Origin: JAWRCU01 sp033542235
GTDB lineage: Bacteria > Pseudomonadota > Alphaproteobacteria > Rhizobiales > Rhizobiaceae
Direction: 5' to 3'
DNA: 64,000 nt
Assembly (NCBI RefSeq): GCF_033542235.1
Contig: NZ_JAWRCU010000006.1
Coordinates: forward strand, 331,782-395,781
The notes under the pieces were generated by a model, which saw nothing but the letters and a program-made list of their open reading frames with translations, searched no databases and was not told the origin of the DNA. The first letter of the stretch is position 1; the number at the start of each line of letters is the position of its first letter. Below are positions 9,201 through 17,700 of the stretch, piece after piece. The translations under genes and the position numbers were made by a program.

Positions 9201-9329
9201 CAGCCGGAAATTCTGGTCGCGTTCGCTGTCAAGAGGGCTGAGTTCGCCCTGCAGGCCGAAATGTTCCCTGGCGAGCCGAGCGGCTTGGTCGAGCGGGAAA
9301 GCGGGCGCGGGATGGTGGATATCTGTCAT
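6276..9329 (-). CDS. Trifunctional fusion: APH-type kinase + M23 peptidase-like domain + class-III PLP aminotransferase/phospho-lyase
   Basis: A 1017-residue multidomain protein. Residues about 1-340 are an aminoglycoside-phosphotransferase-fold kinase with VIHNDANDWNVLVD and MIDFGDA. Residues about 420-560 are an M23 (LytM-like) domain with HLGLD and HLHLQ metal-ligand motifs. Residues about 610-1010 are a class-III aminotransferase with ADEVQVGFGRVG and the PLP lysine in TMGKPIGNGHP (about K855). In eukaryotes the two outer domain types act in sequence: hydroxylysine kinase is APH-like, and the phospho-lyases AGXT2L1/2 are class-III enzymes acting on phosphorylated amino alcohols. A kinase-then-phospho-lyase reaction is therefore the best inference; the peptidase domain's role is unknown. 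The ATG at 9329 is preferred over 9401 because the latter would put the Lrp-like operator inside the gene. Confidence 0.85.
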   Translation of the reverse strand: MTDIHHPAPAFPLDQAARLAREHFGLQGELSPLDSERDQNFRLVSGTETWTFKIINASEPALESAFQAALLDHLAAVAPDLALPRLRKAASGTALATAVAESGDRHSLRMVSWLPGRPLAESARTPAVLNSLGQMLGRMDSALQGFIHPGALRQLDWDARRAGEARARLVHVADAGDRALLARFLDRFDAEVEPRLPALRAQVIHNDANDWNVLVDPDGPDRVAGMIDFGDALHTVLVAELAVACAYAILDHEDPIGAAADITAGFHAQYPLREEELDLLFDLIVARLVISVTLSAARSSRVGDNPYLAISEAPAWRMLRRLDAMNPRFATAILRHACGFDAVAGASAVAEWIGRNARSLAPIVHPHPATLTKELVPYGDAAHPMTVASAAADPEKASAWWDAHAARTGVALGIGPWGEARTVYSGDMFRSRFLEGGRRDRHLGLDLFMPAGTKVHTPLAATVRSVEIEHETLGYGGLVALLHEPEGCPPFVTLWGHLAHEAIARLEPGQKLAAGALVGEMGGYLENGGWAPHLHLQISTDTGLSARAILGVGETRYLDVWRELFPDAAALACIPPETFVQTGRSRAEIVAARKATLLPNLSISYSEPIKFVRGDGVWLIDDRGRAYLDCFNNVCHLGHAHPHVVEAIASQASRLNTNTRYLHDNIVAYAERLTATLPPELCVASFACSGSEANSLMLRLARTHTGREDALVLDWAYHGTTQELIDLSPYKYKRTGGKGRKPHVFEAVIPDSYRAPKDWPVEEHAKRFAASVAEQIDAMRAQGRAPALFMAESIPSVAGQVFLPEGYLNEVYAMVRGAGGLCVADEVQVGFGRVGSHWWAFETQDVVPDIVTMGKPIGNGHPMAALVTTREVAASFDNGMEYFNTFGGNPVSCAAGLAVLDVIEQGDLRRNALDVGHHLIRRFRDIQERYEAIGDVRGMGLFLGIELVADRRTKEPATALAKKICDGARTRGVLMGTEGPYDNVLKMRPPMIFTRANADHLLSVLEDTFEAVLAGKE

Positions 9330-9375
9330 CGGGTCTGCCGAGGCTGCTGGCGGGTTGGGAAAATTGGTGGATAGT

Positions 9376-9393
9376 TTTGCACGGCCATGCAAA
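9376..9393. promoter_or_regulatory. Palindromic operator, probable Lrp-family site
   Basis: TTTGCACGGCCATGCAAA has arms TTTGCA and TGCAAA separated by six bases. It lies in the divergent gap between the fusion gene (start 9329) and the Lrp gene (start 9476), where a local Lrp/AsnC regulator would act on both promoters. Assignment to that protein is by position only. Confidence 0.5.
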
Positions 9394-9475
9394 TCAGACA
9401 TCCGGCAAAGCGCCGGCCCGGCCGGCAGTCTGACGAGATCAACCGGCGTATTGCCGGCGCGGCAAGGAGCCAGGG

Positions 9476-9910
9476 GTGAAGCAGCCGGATGTGAAGGATC
9501 AGGAAATTCTCGCCATCCTGTCGAAGGAGGCGCGCATACCGCTGAAGGCGTTGGCCGCCCGCGTCGGCCTTTCGCGCAGTGCTGCCAGCGAGCGGGTGGC
9601 TCAGTTGGAGCGCGCCGGCGTGATCCGCGGCTACCGGGCCGATATCGGCCAGTTGGACAGGGACGTCATTCGCGCCTTTCTGCTCGTCACGCTGGCACGC
9701 ACACCCTCGATGAGCATCCTAGACAAGCTTGCCGGCTACGCGGAGGTGCGACGCGTGTCGTCGATCAGCGGCCAGCTCGATCTGGTCGTCGAAGTCGAGG
9801 TGCCGTCAATCGACCGACTGAACAATTTGCGTGACAATATCGCCAGCGGCGAGGCCGTTCAGGATCTCACCACGCTGATTGTGCTGCGCAGGGACATAGA
9901 CCGAGTCTAG
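9476..9910 (+). CDS. Lrp/AsnC-family transcriptional regulator
   Basis: A 144-residue regulator with an N-terminal winged helix-turn-helix (KDQEILAILSKEARIPLKALA, then VGLSRSAASERVAQLERAGVI) and a C-terminal RAM (AsnC ligand-binding) domain, seen in VRRVSSISGQLDLVVEVEV. Proteins of this family sense amino acids or related metabolites and form octamers. The GTG start at 9476 is supported by AAGGAG about eight bases upstream. It is transcribed away from the kinase/aminotransferase fusion, which points to control of that gene by its amine substrate or product. Length and domains are standard. Confidence 0.92.
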   Translation: MKQPDVKDQEILAILSKEARIPLKALAARVGLSRSAASERVAQLERAGVIRGYRADIGQLDRDVIRAFLLVTLARTPSMSILDKLAGYAEVRRVSSISGQLDLVVEVEVPSIDRLNNLRDNIASGEAVQDLTTLIVLRRDIDRV

Positions 9911-9937
9911 TAGGCAGCTACAAGTTGAGGATCACCC

Positions 9938-10008
9938 TTTTTGGAGAGAACTTTCCCGTAGCGACGTCAAAATTCTGCAAAAATGCAGGTTCGGATGCCT
10001 CGTGAAAG
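9938..10008. repeat. Dispersed intergenic repeat, copy 2
   Basis: This shares ordered blocks with 392-459 (TTTTTGG, AGAACTTTCC, GTCAAAATTCTGC, CTCGTGAAAG). It fills almost the whole 101-base gap between the convergent Lrp and LysR genes. A short inverted repeat, CTGCAaaaaTGCAG, at 9975-9988 could add a weak hairpin. Confidence 0.65.
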
Positions 10009-10011
10009 GCT

Positions 10012-10854
10012 TTAATGAGCGACCGCCTTGAGGCCGCGCAGTGCATCCTGCACGGCGGCCCTCGATGCCCCGGATTCCGGATAGACGGCGTAGGCCGGAT
10101 AGGTGAACTCCGGGGCCCCGGCGACCAGTTCCAACTCGCCAGCCTCGATATGCGGCTTCACGGCGCCCCTGCGGAAGAAGCCCATGCCGCCCGCACGCAG
10201 GATGTAATTCAAGCCCAATGGGCCGAGACCGACAAACAGCCCGGGCTCGCCGAATGCCGCCGGTCCAAAGCCGCGGGGAGCCGCGAACTGCGGTCCCCAA
10301 TCGACGTGGACATAGTCCGGATTCTCGGCCTCCCCGTCCTTTGCGGTTTTGCGGACCAGGACGAGCTGCTCTTCCTCGATCAGTTCCACCCTGAATCCAG
10401 GCAGGAGCTGGGGTGCATAGAGGACCGCGACGTCCAGCACCCCGGTCCTCAGTTGCTCGAGCAGCTGGTCGGGCACGCCGACATGCGCATGGATCGCGAT
10501 CTTCGGCTGCTCTTTCTTCATCCAGACGAGCCAGTCGAGCAGCAGCGGGTTCCAAAGGCTGAGCTCACCGCCCAGCGCCACGACGCTGGAGCGTCCCGGC
10601 GGGATCGTCAGCTGCTGGCGAGCGCGCTCCCAGATCTGGACGAAGGATTGGGCAAAGCGCTCGAACTCGCGTCCTGCCGCCGTCAACGTCGCGCCGTTGC
10701 GGTTTCGTACGAAGAGCTGGCGGCCGAGCTCCTCCTCGAGTGTGCGGATGCGAGCGCTCACGGTCGTCTGTGTCACGTGGAGGCGGTCGGCCGCCTTCAG
10801 AAAACTGCCGGTATGGACGATCTCGAGAAAGGTTCGAGCCCGGTCGATATCCAT
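10012..10854 (-). CDS. LysR-family transcriptional regulator
   Basis: A 280-residue LysR-type regulator. The N-terminal helix-turn-helix (FLEIVHTGSFLKAADRLHVTQTTVSARIRTLEEELG) is followed by a substrate-binding-like effector domain. The start codon at 10854 lies 17 bases from a perfect palindrome (10871-10887) of LysR-box type, which suggests autoregulation and control of the divergent gene at 10965. The partner is a formyltetrahydrofolate cyclo-ligase-like enzyme, so the effector may be a folate or one-carbon metabolite; that is inference. The C-terminus is slightly shorter than the usual 295-310 residues. Confidence 0.9.
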   Translation of the reverse strand: MDIDRARTFLEIVHTGSFLKAADRLHVTQTTVSARIRTLEEELGRQLFVRNRNGATLTAAGREFERFAQSFVQIWERARQQLTIPPGRSSVVALGGELSLWNPLLLDWLVWMKKEQPKIAIHAHVGVPDQLLEQLRTGVLDVAVLYAPQLLPGFRVELIEEEQLVLVRKTAKDGEAENPDYVHVDWGPQFAAPRGFGPAAFGEPGLFVGLGPLGLNYILRAGGMGFFRRGAVKPHIEAGELELVAGAPEFTYPAYAVYPESGASRAAVQDALRGLKAVAH

Positions 10855-10870
10855 GGCGCGTCACTCTTCA

Positions 10871-10887
10871 GTGCAATATTTTTGCAC
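10871..10887. promoter_or_regulatory. LysR-type operator palindrome
   Basis: GTGCAATATTTTTGCAC has perfect six-base arms (GTGCAA/TTGCAC) around five A/T bases, matching the T-N11-A shape of LysR boxes. It lies between the LysR gene and the divergent cyclo-ligase-like gene. Confidence 0.65.
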
Positions 10888-10964
10888 CGATATAGCATCT
10901 AATTCCGTTTGCCTTCTTCTTTCGCAACGCGCACGCTGCATTTGTGATCAGTCGGATTCCCACA

Positions 10965-11591
10965 ATGCCAAGCGAAAACGCGGAATACGCATCGCCACCC
11001 TGCTTCATGCACGAACTGGAGCCGGGCTATCGCTCGGATGCGTGGACTGACGTCTCGAGATGGCGGAAGGCGGAGCGCAAGCGACTGATCGATGAGCGCC
11101 TGGCGCTGCCTGCGGAGGACCGGGAATTCCGGTCCGGCCGCATCGCCGACAAGCTCGACACGGCCGTCGGCAAGGTCAGCGGACGCATCGTCGGCACATA
11201 TTGGCCGTTCCGTGGCGAGCCTGACCTGCGCAACTGGGGCATCAAGGTCATCGAGCGCGGCGGACGCATCGCACTGCCGGTCGTCATCCAGAAGGGGTTG
11301 CCTCTCGAATACAGGATCTGGGCGCCAGGCGATCCGCTCGAACGAGGCGTCTGGAATATTCTAGTTCCCGCCTGCGGACCCGCAGTGCAGCCCGACATCG
11401 TGATTGCGCCGGTCGTCGGCGCCGATGACGAGAATTATCGCCTGGGTTACGGCGGCGGCTTCTTCGATCGCACGCTTGCCGCAATGTCGAGAGCGCCTAT
11501 AAAGATCGGCGTCGGCTACGCTGAGAGCAGGATACCAACGATTTATCCCCAGCCGCACGATGTCCCCATGGACATGATCGTCACGGACTGA
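10965..11591 (+). CDS. 5-formyltetrahydrofolate cyclo-ligase family protein
   Basis: A 208-residue protein with the family fingerprint: an N-terminal WRKAERKRLIDERL helix for ATP binding, IVGTYWPFRGEPDLR, VIAPVVGADDENYRLGYGGG and the GYGGGFFDR motif. Cyclo-ligases convert 5-formyl-THF to 5,10-methenyl-THF using ATP. The member involved in housekeeping folate repair usually lies near cell-division or 6S RNA genes; this one stands opposite a LysR regulator and may be a specialised paralogue. The ATG at 10965 is chosen over 10944 because only it leaves room for a promoter after the operator; the N-terminal 25 residues are poorly conserved. The enzyme is cytoplasmic. Confidence 0.82.
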   Translation: MPSENAEYASPPCFMHELEPGYRSDAWTDVSRWRKAERKRLIDERLALPAEDREFRSGRIADKLDTAVGKVSGRIVGTYWPFRGEPDLRNWGIKVIERGGRIALPVVIQKGLPLEYRIWAPGDPLERGVWNILVPACGPAVQPDIVIAPVVGADDENYRLGYGGGFFDRTLAAMSRAPIKIGVGYAESRIPTIYPQPHDVPMDMIVTD

Positions 11592-11698
11592 TCGCAAAGA
11601 CACAGGCAAGGCCTGGTTCCCCACCACGACGACGGGCCAGAGGACGCCGTCCTGTTTCGAGACCGCCGAGCCTGCCAGGCTAAGAAGGGCAGGAAGCG

Positions 11699-13291
11699 AT
11701 GTCGGACGCAACAGCCGCAGAAGGTCCCAGGCCGGACTTCGTGACGCGCTGGCTGTTTTCAACCAATCACAAGGACATCGGGACGCTCTATCTCATCCTG
11801 TCGATGCTGGCGGGCATTCTCGGCACCGGCCTGTCCGTCGCCTTGCGCATGGAACTGCAGGAGCCCGGGCTCCAGATCTTCACCGATCCGAACCTCTACA
11901 ATGTCGTGGTCAGCGCGCACGGTCTGGTGATGATCTTCTTCGTCATCATGCCGGCGCTGATCGGCGGCTTCGGCAACTGGTTCGTGCCGATCATGATCGG
12001 CGCCCCGGACATGGCGTTCCCGCGCATGAACAACATCTCGTTCTGGCTTCTGGCCACGTCGCTCTGCCTGTTCATCCTGTCGCTGTTCATTCCGGGCGCC
12101 TCCGGATCGACCGGCCATAGCGGCGGCTGGACGCTCTATCCGCCCTATTCGACCGATGGCCAGCCGGGTCCAGCGGTCGACCTCGTCATTCTGTCGCTAC
12201 ATCTGGCGGGCGCATCCTCGATCCTCGGCGCCATCAACTTCATCACAACGATCCTCAATATGCGCGCGCCGGGCATGACGATGCACAAGATGCCGCTCTT
12301 CGCCTGGTCGATGCTGGTGACTGCTTTCTTACTGCTGATGGCTCTGCCGGTGCTCGCCGGCGGGATCACGATGCTTTTGACCGACCGCAACTTTGGCACG
12401 ACCTTCTTTTCACCCGCCGGCGGCGGGGACCCGCTCCTCTTCCAGCACCTGTTCTGGTTCTTTGGCCATCCGGAAGTCTACATCATGATCCTGCCGGGCT
12501 TCGGGATCATCAGCCACGTCATCTCGACCTTCTCGAAGAAGCCGATCTTCGGCTATCTGGGCATGGCCTATGCCATGGTGGCGATCGGCGTGATCGGCTT
12601 CGTAGTGTGGGCGCATCATATGTACACGGTGGGCCTGTCGGTCGATTCCCAGCGCTTTTTCGCGTTCACCTCCATGGTCATCGCTGTGCCGACCGGAATA
12701 AAGGTCTTCTCGTGGCTGGCGACGATGTGGGGCGGCTCGATCACCTTCAGGACGCCAATGCTTTGGGCGACCGGCTTCGTGCTGCTCTTCACCATCGGTG
12801 GCATGACCGGTGTCATCGTTGCCAATCCAGGCGTCGACCGCATGATGCAAGACACCTACTTCGTCGTGGCGCATTTTCACTACGTGTTGTCGCTCGGGGC
12901 CGCCTTCGCGATCTTCGCGGGCTTCTACTACTGGTTCCCGAAGATGACCGGCTACATGATGAGCGAGACGCTCGGGCGGATCCACTTCTGGCTGACTTTC
13001 ATCGGCGTCAACCTCGTCTTCTTCCCGCAGCACTTCCTTGGGCTCGCCGGCATGCCGCGCCGCGTCGCCGACTATCCCGACGCCTTCGCCGGCTGGAACT
13101 TCGTCTCGTCCATCGGCTCCTATATTTCGGCCGCCGGCCTCGTCGTTTTCTTTTTCGCGGTGGCGGAGGCGTTTGCGCGCAGGCGCGTTGCCGGAGCCAA
13201 TCCATGGGGCGAAGGAGCGACGACGCTCGAATGGACGCTCCCCTCGCCCCCGCCCTTCCATCAATTCAATTCCCTGCCTCGCATACGTTGA
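11699..13291 (+). CDS. ctaD: Cytochrome c oxidase subunit I (aa3-type)
   Basis: A 530-residue, 12-helix membrane protein: the catalytic subunit of a heme-copper oxidase, reducing O2 to water and pumping protons. Key residues are visible: the D-channel region GAPDMAFPRMNN, the HPEVYI cluster carrying the CuB histidine, cross-linked tyrosine and gating glutamate, WAHHMYTVG with two CuB histidines, the K-channel lysine in VPTGIKVFSW, and the heme ligands in VVAHFHYVLS. No subunit II, subunit III, heme O synthase or CtaG gene lies nearby, although these normally form one cluster. It is therefore either a second, orphan copy or has been moved. The 107 bases upstream contain no gene. Confidence 0.95.
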   Translation: MSDATAAEGPRPDFVTRWLFSTNHKDIGTLYLILSMLAGILGTGLSVALRMELQEPGLQIFTDPNLYNVVVSAHGLVMIFFVIMPALIGGFGNWFVPIMIGAPDMAFPRMNNISFWLLATSLCLFILSLFIPGASGSTGHSGGWTLYPPYSTDGQPGPAVDLVILSLHLAGASSILGAINFITTILNMRAPGMTMHKMPLFAWSMLVTAFLLLMALPVLAGGITMLLTDRNFGTTFFSPAGGGDPLLFQHLFWFFGHPEVYIMILPGFGIISHVISTFSKKPIFGYLGMAYAMVAIGVIGFVVWAHHMYTVGLSVDSQRFFAFTSMVIAVPTGIKVFSWLATMWGGSITFRTPMLWATGFVLLFTIGGMTGVIVANPGVDRMMQDTYFVVAHFHYVLSLGAAFAIFAGFYYWFPKMTGYMMSETLGRIHFWLTFIGVNLVFFPQHFLGLAGMPRRVADYPDAFAGWNFVSSIGSYISAAGLVVFFFAVAEAFARRRVAGANPWGEGATTLEWTLPSPPPFHQFNSLPRIR

Positions 13292-13308
13292 CAGCAGGTC
13301 GAGACGAA

Positions 13309-13335
13309 CGAGGTGCCGACTGAAAAGGCACCTCG
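13309..13335 (+). terminator. Stem-loop after ctaD
   Basis: Perfect nine-base arms CGAGGTGCC and GGCACCTCG enclose a nine-base loop, starting 18 bases past the ctaD stop codon. No strong T-run follows, so it may be a weak or Rho-assisted terminator. Confidence 0.5.
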
Positions 13336-13427
13336 CCTAAAGATAGGTCAGCAACACTGTCTTTGGTTGCGATGACCCTGCCTGCGCTATATGCAGATGC
13401 CTCATAACAATCCAACTCTCAGGAGCC

Positions 13428-14696
13428 ATGATGCCCGAAGACAGTCTTCTTGATCACGCGCTCGTCCGCCTGGACGAGGCAGCCGCCCATGTCAGCATCG
13501 ACCCGGATGTGATCGAGAAACTGAAATACGCGCGAGAAACCACCAAGGCGCGTCTCATGATCCGCATGGATGATGGATCGCGAAAATCCTTCCTCGCCTG
13601 GCGCTGCCGCTACGACGACACGCGCGGCCCGACCAAGGGCGGTATCCGCTTCCATCCGGATTCCACGATCGACGAAGTGGAGACCCTGGCCTTCTGGATG
13701 ACCTTCAAATGCGCAGTGATGAACTTGCCCTATGGCGGCGGCAAGGGCGCCGTGCAGGTCGATCCGCGCAAGCTTTCCAAGGCCGAACTGGAGCGGCTGT
13801 CGCGGGCCTACATCCAGGCGTTTGCCCGGATCATCGGGCCGGATCGCGATATTCCCGCGCCTGACGTCTACACCAATTCGATGATCATGGGCTGGATGGC
13901 CGATGAATATGCCCAGATCGTCGGCCAGGCCGAGCCTGCTGTCATCACCGGCAAGCCGATCGCGCTGGGCGGCTCGCTCGGGCGTGGCGACGCGACCGCG
14001 CGCGGCGGCTATTATCTGGTCCGCCATCTGGCTGAGGAGCTTGGCCTCAGCAGGACGCTGCGGGTAGCCGTGCAAGGTTTCGGCAATGCGGGACAGCATA
14101 TCGCGAGCTTGCTCGCGGCGGACGGTCACAAGATCGTCGCCGTTTCGGACTCGGCAGGCGCAGTCAAGTCGGATGCCGGCCTCAATATCGAGATGCTGCT
14201 CGATGCGAAGTCCAAGGGCCGATCCGTGGAGACCACCGTCGGCCAGGATGGGCATGAAGCCCTGTCTCCCGATGCACTCGTCGGCGTCACTTGCGACCTG
14301 CTCGTGCCGGCTGCACTGGAAAACATGATCGACGAGAAGAACGCCGCCTCGGTCAAGGCCAAGTTGGTGCTGGAACTGGCGAATGGTCCGGTTACGCCGG
14401 AAGCGGACGCCATCCTGGCGAGCAACGGCGTCGTGGTCCTCCCCGACATTCTGGCCAATGCCGGCGGTGTGACCGTGTCCTATTTCGAATGGGTGCAGAA
14501 CCGGCAGGGCTACTACTGGCCCTTGGAGGAAATCCACGAGCGGCTGCGCGCCATCATGGAGCGCGAGGGCCGCGCGATCTGGAACATCTCGCGCGTCAAG
14601 GACGTCACGATGCGCACGGCCGCCTATGTCCATGCGCTGGGCCGCCTCGCCGAGGCAATCGAGGCGCATGGCACGCAGAGCTTCTTCGTAAGCTGA
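13428..14696 (+). CDS. Glu/Leu/Phe/Val dehydrogenase, probable glutamate dehydrogenase
   Basis: A 422-residue oxidoreductase that interconverts an amino acid and its 2-oxo acid with ammonia and NAD(P). Visible features: GPTKGGIRFHP and FKCAVMNLPYGGGKGAV (substrate-binding lysines), the PAPDVYTNSMIMGWMADEY segment, and a Rossmann domain with VAVQGFGNAGQH near residue 217. The size and the PYGGGKGG-like motif fit the hexameric glutamate dehydrogenase group; the second domain ends in EWVQNRQGYYW, also typical. An AGGAG site lies just before the ATG at 13428. It follows ctaD but is separated by a stem-loop, so it is probably its own transcription unit. Cofactor choice is not predicted. Confidence 0.9.
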   Translation: MMPEDSLLDHALVRLDEAAAHVSIDPDVIEKLKYARETTKARLMIRMDDGSRKSFLAWRCRYDDTRGPTKGGIRFHPDSTIDEVETLAFWMTFKCAVMNLPYGGGKGAVQVDPRKLSKAELERLSRAYIQAFARIIGPDRDIPAPDVYTNSMIMGWMADEYAQIVGQAEPAVITGKPIALGGSLGRGDATARGGYYLVRHLAEELGLSRTLRVAVQGFGNAGQHIASLLAADGHKIVAVSDSAGAVKSDAGLNIEMLLDAKSKGRSVETTVGQDGHEALSPDALVGVTCDLLVPAALENMIDEKNAASVKAKLVLELANGPVTPEADAILASNGVVVLPDILANAGGVTVSYFEWVQNRQGYYWPLEEIHERLRAIMEREGRAIWNISRVKDVTMRTAAYVHALGRLAEAIEAHGTQSFFVS

Positions 14697-14704
14697 AGTC
14701 GGCG

Positions 14705-14728
14705 GGCTCTCGCCAGATGGCGGGAGCC
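14705..14728. terminator. Bidirectional stem-loop between glutamate dehydrogenase and autotransporter
   Basis: Ten-base arms GGCTCTCGCC and GGCGGGAGCC pair with one G-U wobble across a four-base loop. The hairpin lies between two convergent genes and could end transcription from both sides. Confidence 0.6.
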
Positions 14729-14769
14729 GTAGATGAAGAGCCGGGAAATAGCCGCGCCACGACGTCGGT

Positions 14770-17700
14770 TCAAAACTTCACGTTGAAATTGGAGCGGACG
14801 GACTGGTCAGAAAGGCCGGGGCCGAACTGGCCGCCATAAGAGAAGCCGAGGGTTGCGGCCCGGGACAGCGCAATATCCAGACCGGCTTCGGCCACGGCCA
14901 CGTCCCGCGTAAAAGGCACGCCGCCGACAGTGAAAGCGTCACCGCCGGCAAAATACAATGTGGCGAGCGGGGTGAGATCGCCAAAGGCATGGCGCCAGCC
15001 GACCATGCCCCTGGCGGTGACCGCGGCCCCGTTCAGGTCGAAGCTGCTCGAAGCACGCAGGCCGATCGTGGTGAAGGTCGCGTCGGTGTTCGCCGAAGCG
15101 CCGCTCAGCGCCGCGGCTCCGCCCTGTTCCGTGAAGCCGTCCGTATGCAGGTTCACATAGGCCAGATTGGCGAAGGGCTCGAACCGGGCCGCGCCAAGCT
15201 TGACGCCATATCCCAACTCGCCGAAGGCTTGTGCGGTGCCAGCCCTCTGGTCGCCCTTCAGGCTGTCGCCGAAGCCCGGGAACGCAACGCTGCGGCTCGT
15301 CGAAATGTCATGCCAAGTGTAGGCCGCGCCGGTGCGGAAGGCGAGATCGCCCAACTGCGTGCCGCCATAGAAGCCGACATGGTAATTGTCGCTCGAGCCC
15401 GAAGAATGGCGCTCCTTCACGTCGAAGCTCGAGCGGCTAAAGCCCGCCACCGCGCCGAAGCGCCAAGTGTCGAAGACCGGCGCATCCGCGCCGACGAAGA
15501 AGCCGCTGGTCCAGCGGCTGAGACGCGCGGCATTGCCATCGCCATCCGTGTGGCCCCAGGAGCCGAGCGCCTCACCCCAAACCGCGAAGTCATCAGTATT
15601 GGCCGCTGCCAGGCGCGGCTTACCGCGCTCATAGGTCACGACCGTGCCGCCGGCGGAACCCGCCTCGCCGAAAGCGGAACGGATGCGGTCGTCGACGGCG
15701 TTGCGGATGAAGCGGCTGTCCTCCATCAGTAACGTGCGCGCCGAAGCGTGGATCTCCCCCGAGAGCTGGTCGAAGGCGTAGCGGGCCTGGCTGGCTGACA
15801 GGTTTGCCACTGCATTGTAGAGCGGATTGCCGAAGCCAAGGCTCTCGACCCCGCCGCCGGTAGCGACCTGGTCCGGCGTGATGCCTGCGTCGACAAAGCT
15901 GGTGTTGTTGCGCCTCAACGTCAGATAGACGTTGTTGGCGTCATAGTTCAGCGTCGGATCGAGGAAGGCGAGGTTCGAGCTCACACCGTCAAACGTGCCG
16001 CTAAGCCCGCCATTGGCGCTCAGGATCGTGTAATGGGTCGAGGCTGCGTAGTTGCCTATGCCGGCCAGCACCTTGACCGAGCCGCCGTCAATTCTGGCCG
16101 TCCCGCTCGCATTGATGCGGTCGCCTTGCCCCGCCGCGTTCACCTCCACCTCGTAGATCGAACCCGGAATGAACGCGATGCCGGCGACGTTGAGCGTGCC
16201 GATCGAGTTGCCGGGCGCCACCGTACCCAATACAGTGGTGCTGCCGACTGTTCCGGTCCCTTGCAGGCGACCGCCCCGGAGCAGATCGACCGTTCCACCA
16301 AGCAATCCATCGACTGCAAGACTGCCTGCGGCGATCGAGGTCGTACCGGTGAATGCAGCTGCATTCCCGCTCAGCCGGAGCAGGCCGGCGCCGGTTTTGA
16401 GGAAGCTGCCACTTCCCGACAAGGTACCCCCATAGGCCGCCTCCGTGGCCTGGTCGAAGGTCAGGGACGCGCCAGCTCCGATCGCCGCATTGCCGCCGAA
16501 CCGCTCGGCCGAGGACATCACCCCGCCGGCTTCGATCGTCCAGTCCAGTGAGGATGTTCCGGCGAGGGTCAGATTGCCCGCGCCGCGTTTGACCATCAGG
16601 CCGCGCCCACCATTGAGCGCCGTGATGTCACCGGCGAAGCGAGCGTCGCTCTGTTGATCGATAATGACGGTCCCCGCGTTGCCAATATGGCCCGAGATCG
16701 AACCGGCGCTGCCGATCAGCGTGCCGTTCCGGACGATCGTGTCACCATAGGCGTTGGCCGTATTATCGAGCCGCAGCGTACCAGAGCCGCTCTTCACGAA
16801 ATTGCCGCCGCCGCTGACGGTTCCCGCCAGGCCGAGTTCGGTGTTCGCGGCGACATCGAAGCGTCCATCCTGCATCAATGTGATCGCGCGGCTGGTATCG
16901 AACGAGTCGGTGTTTGCGAGCATCCCGCCCTTGAAGGTCAGTCCACCGGTCGCTGCACCCAGGTTGGCGTCGCGTGCAACCTGGAGCGTGCCGGTCCGGA
17001 TCTCGGCGCCGCCCGTGTAGCTGTTGTCGCCGTCCAGAATCAGCGTGCCGTGATCGGTCTTGACCAGCTTGCTGGTGCCGGTGAGTTCGGAGGCGATTGT
17101 TGCCGTCATGCCCGATCCAGCCGCCGAGCCGTCGCCGACGCGAACGATGCTCTCGCCGCCTGCTCCCTGAAGCGTGATGGGATCGCCCGTGATACGGTAG
17201 CCGTCGGTGCTGAACTGCAAGCCCGTGACGCCGATCGCGCCGGCAGAATCATCCACGTCCACCGTGCCGGCCGCGCCTTGGAAGACCGCAAAGGTTGGAC
17301 TGGGCTGGAGCGGGCCGTTCACGGAACCATCGGCGGTCGTCCAGTTGCGACCATCAGCGCGCCAGACGCCGGAGCCCCCGTTGATGACGCCGTTGTCGTA
17401 CAACGCCGTGTTGCCGCCATCCCAAAAGCCGAGCGTGGCGCCGACGCTCGAAATAAGGTTCACCTGTCCCCTGACCGAAGTCTGGATCTCGAGGTTATCC
17501 GCCGTCGCACCGTTGGGCGCCGAGCCGATCGTCAATCCGCCGCCGAGCAGGCTGCCGCCATAGTCGAACAAGCGATAGACGCCGACCCCAAATCCGCCCT
17601 GATCGGTGATGTGGAGCGCACCGTTGAGCGTCAGGTTGCTGCCGACGTCGAACAGCGCCCAGCCCGACGCTCCCCCGAGCGCAACATTGACCGTGCTGCC

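Noticed and set aside
7725..9374. 549-residue plus-strand open frame
   Set aside because: Antisense to the kinase/aminotransferase fusion, whose motifs are clear on the other strand.
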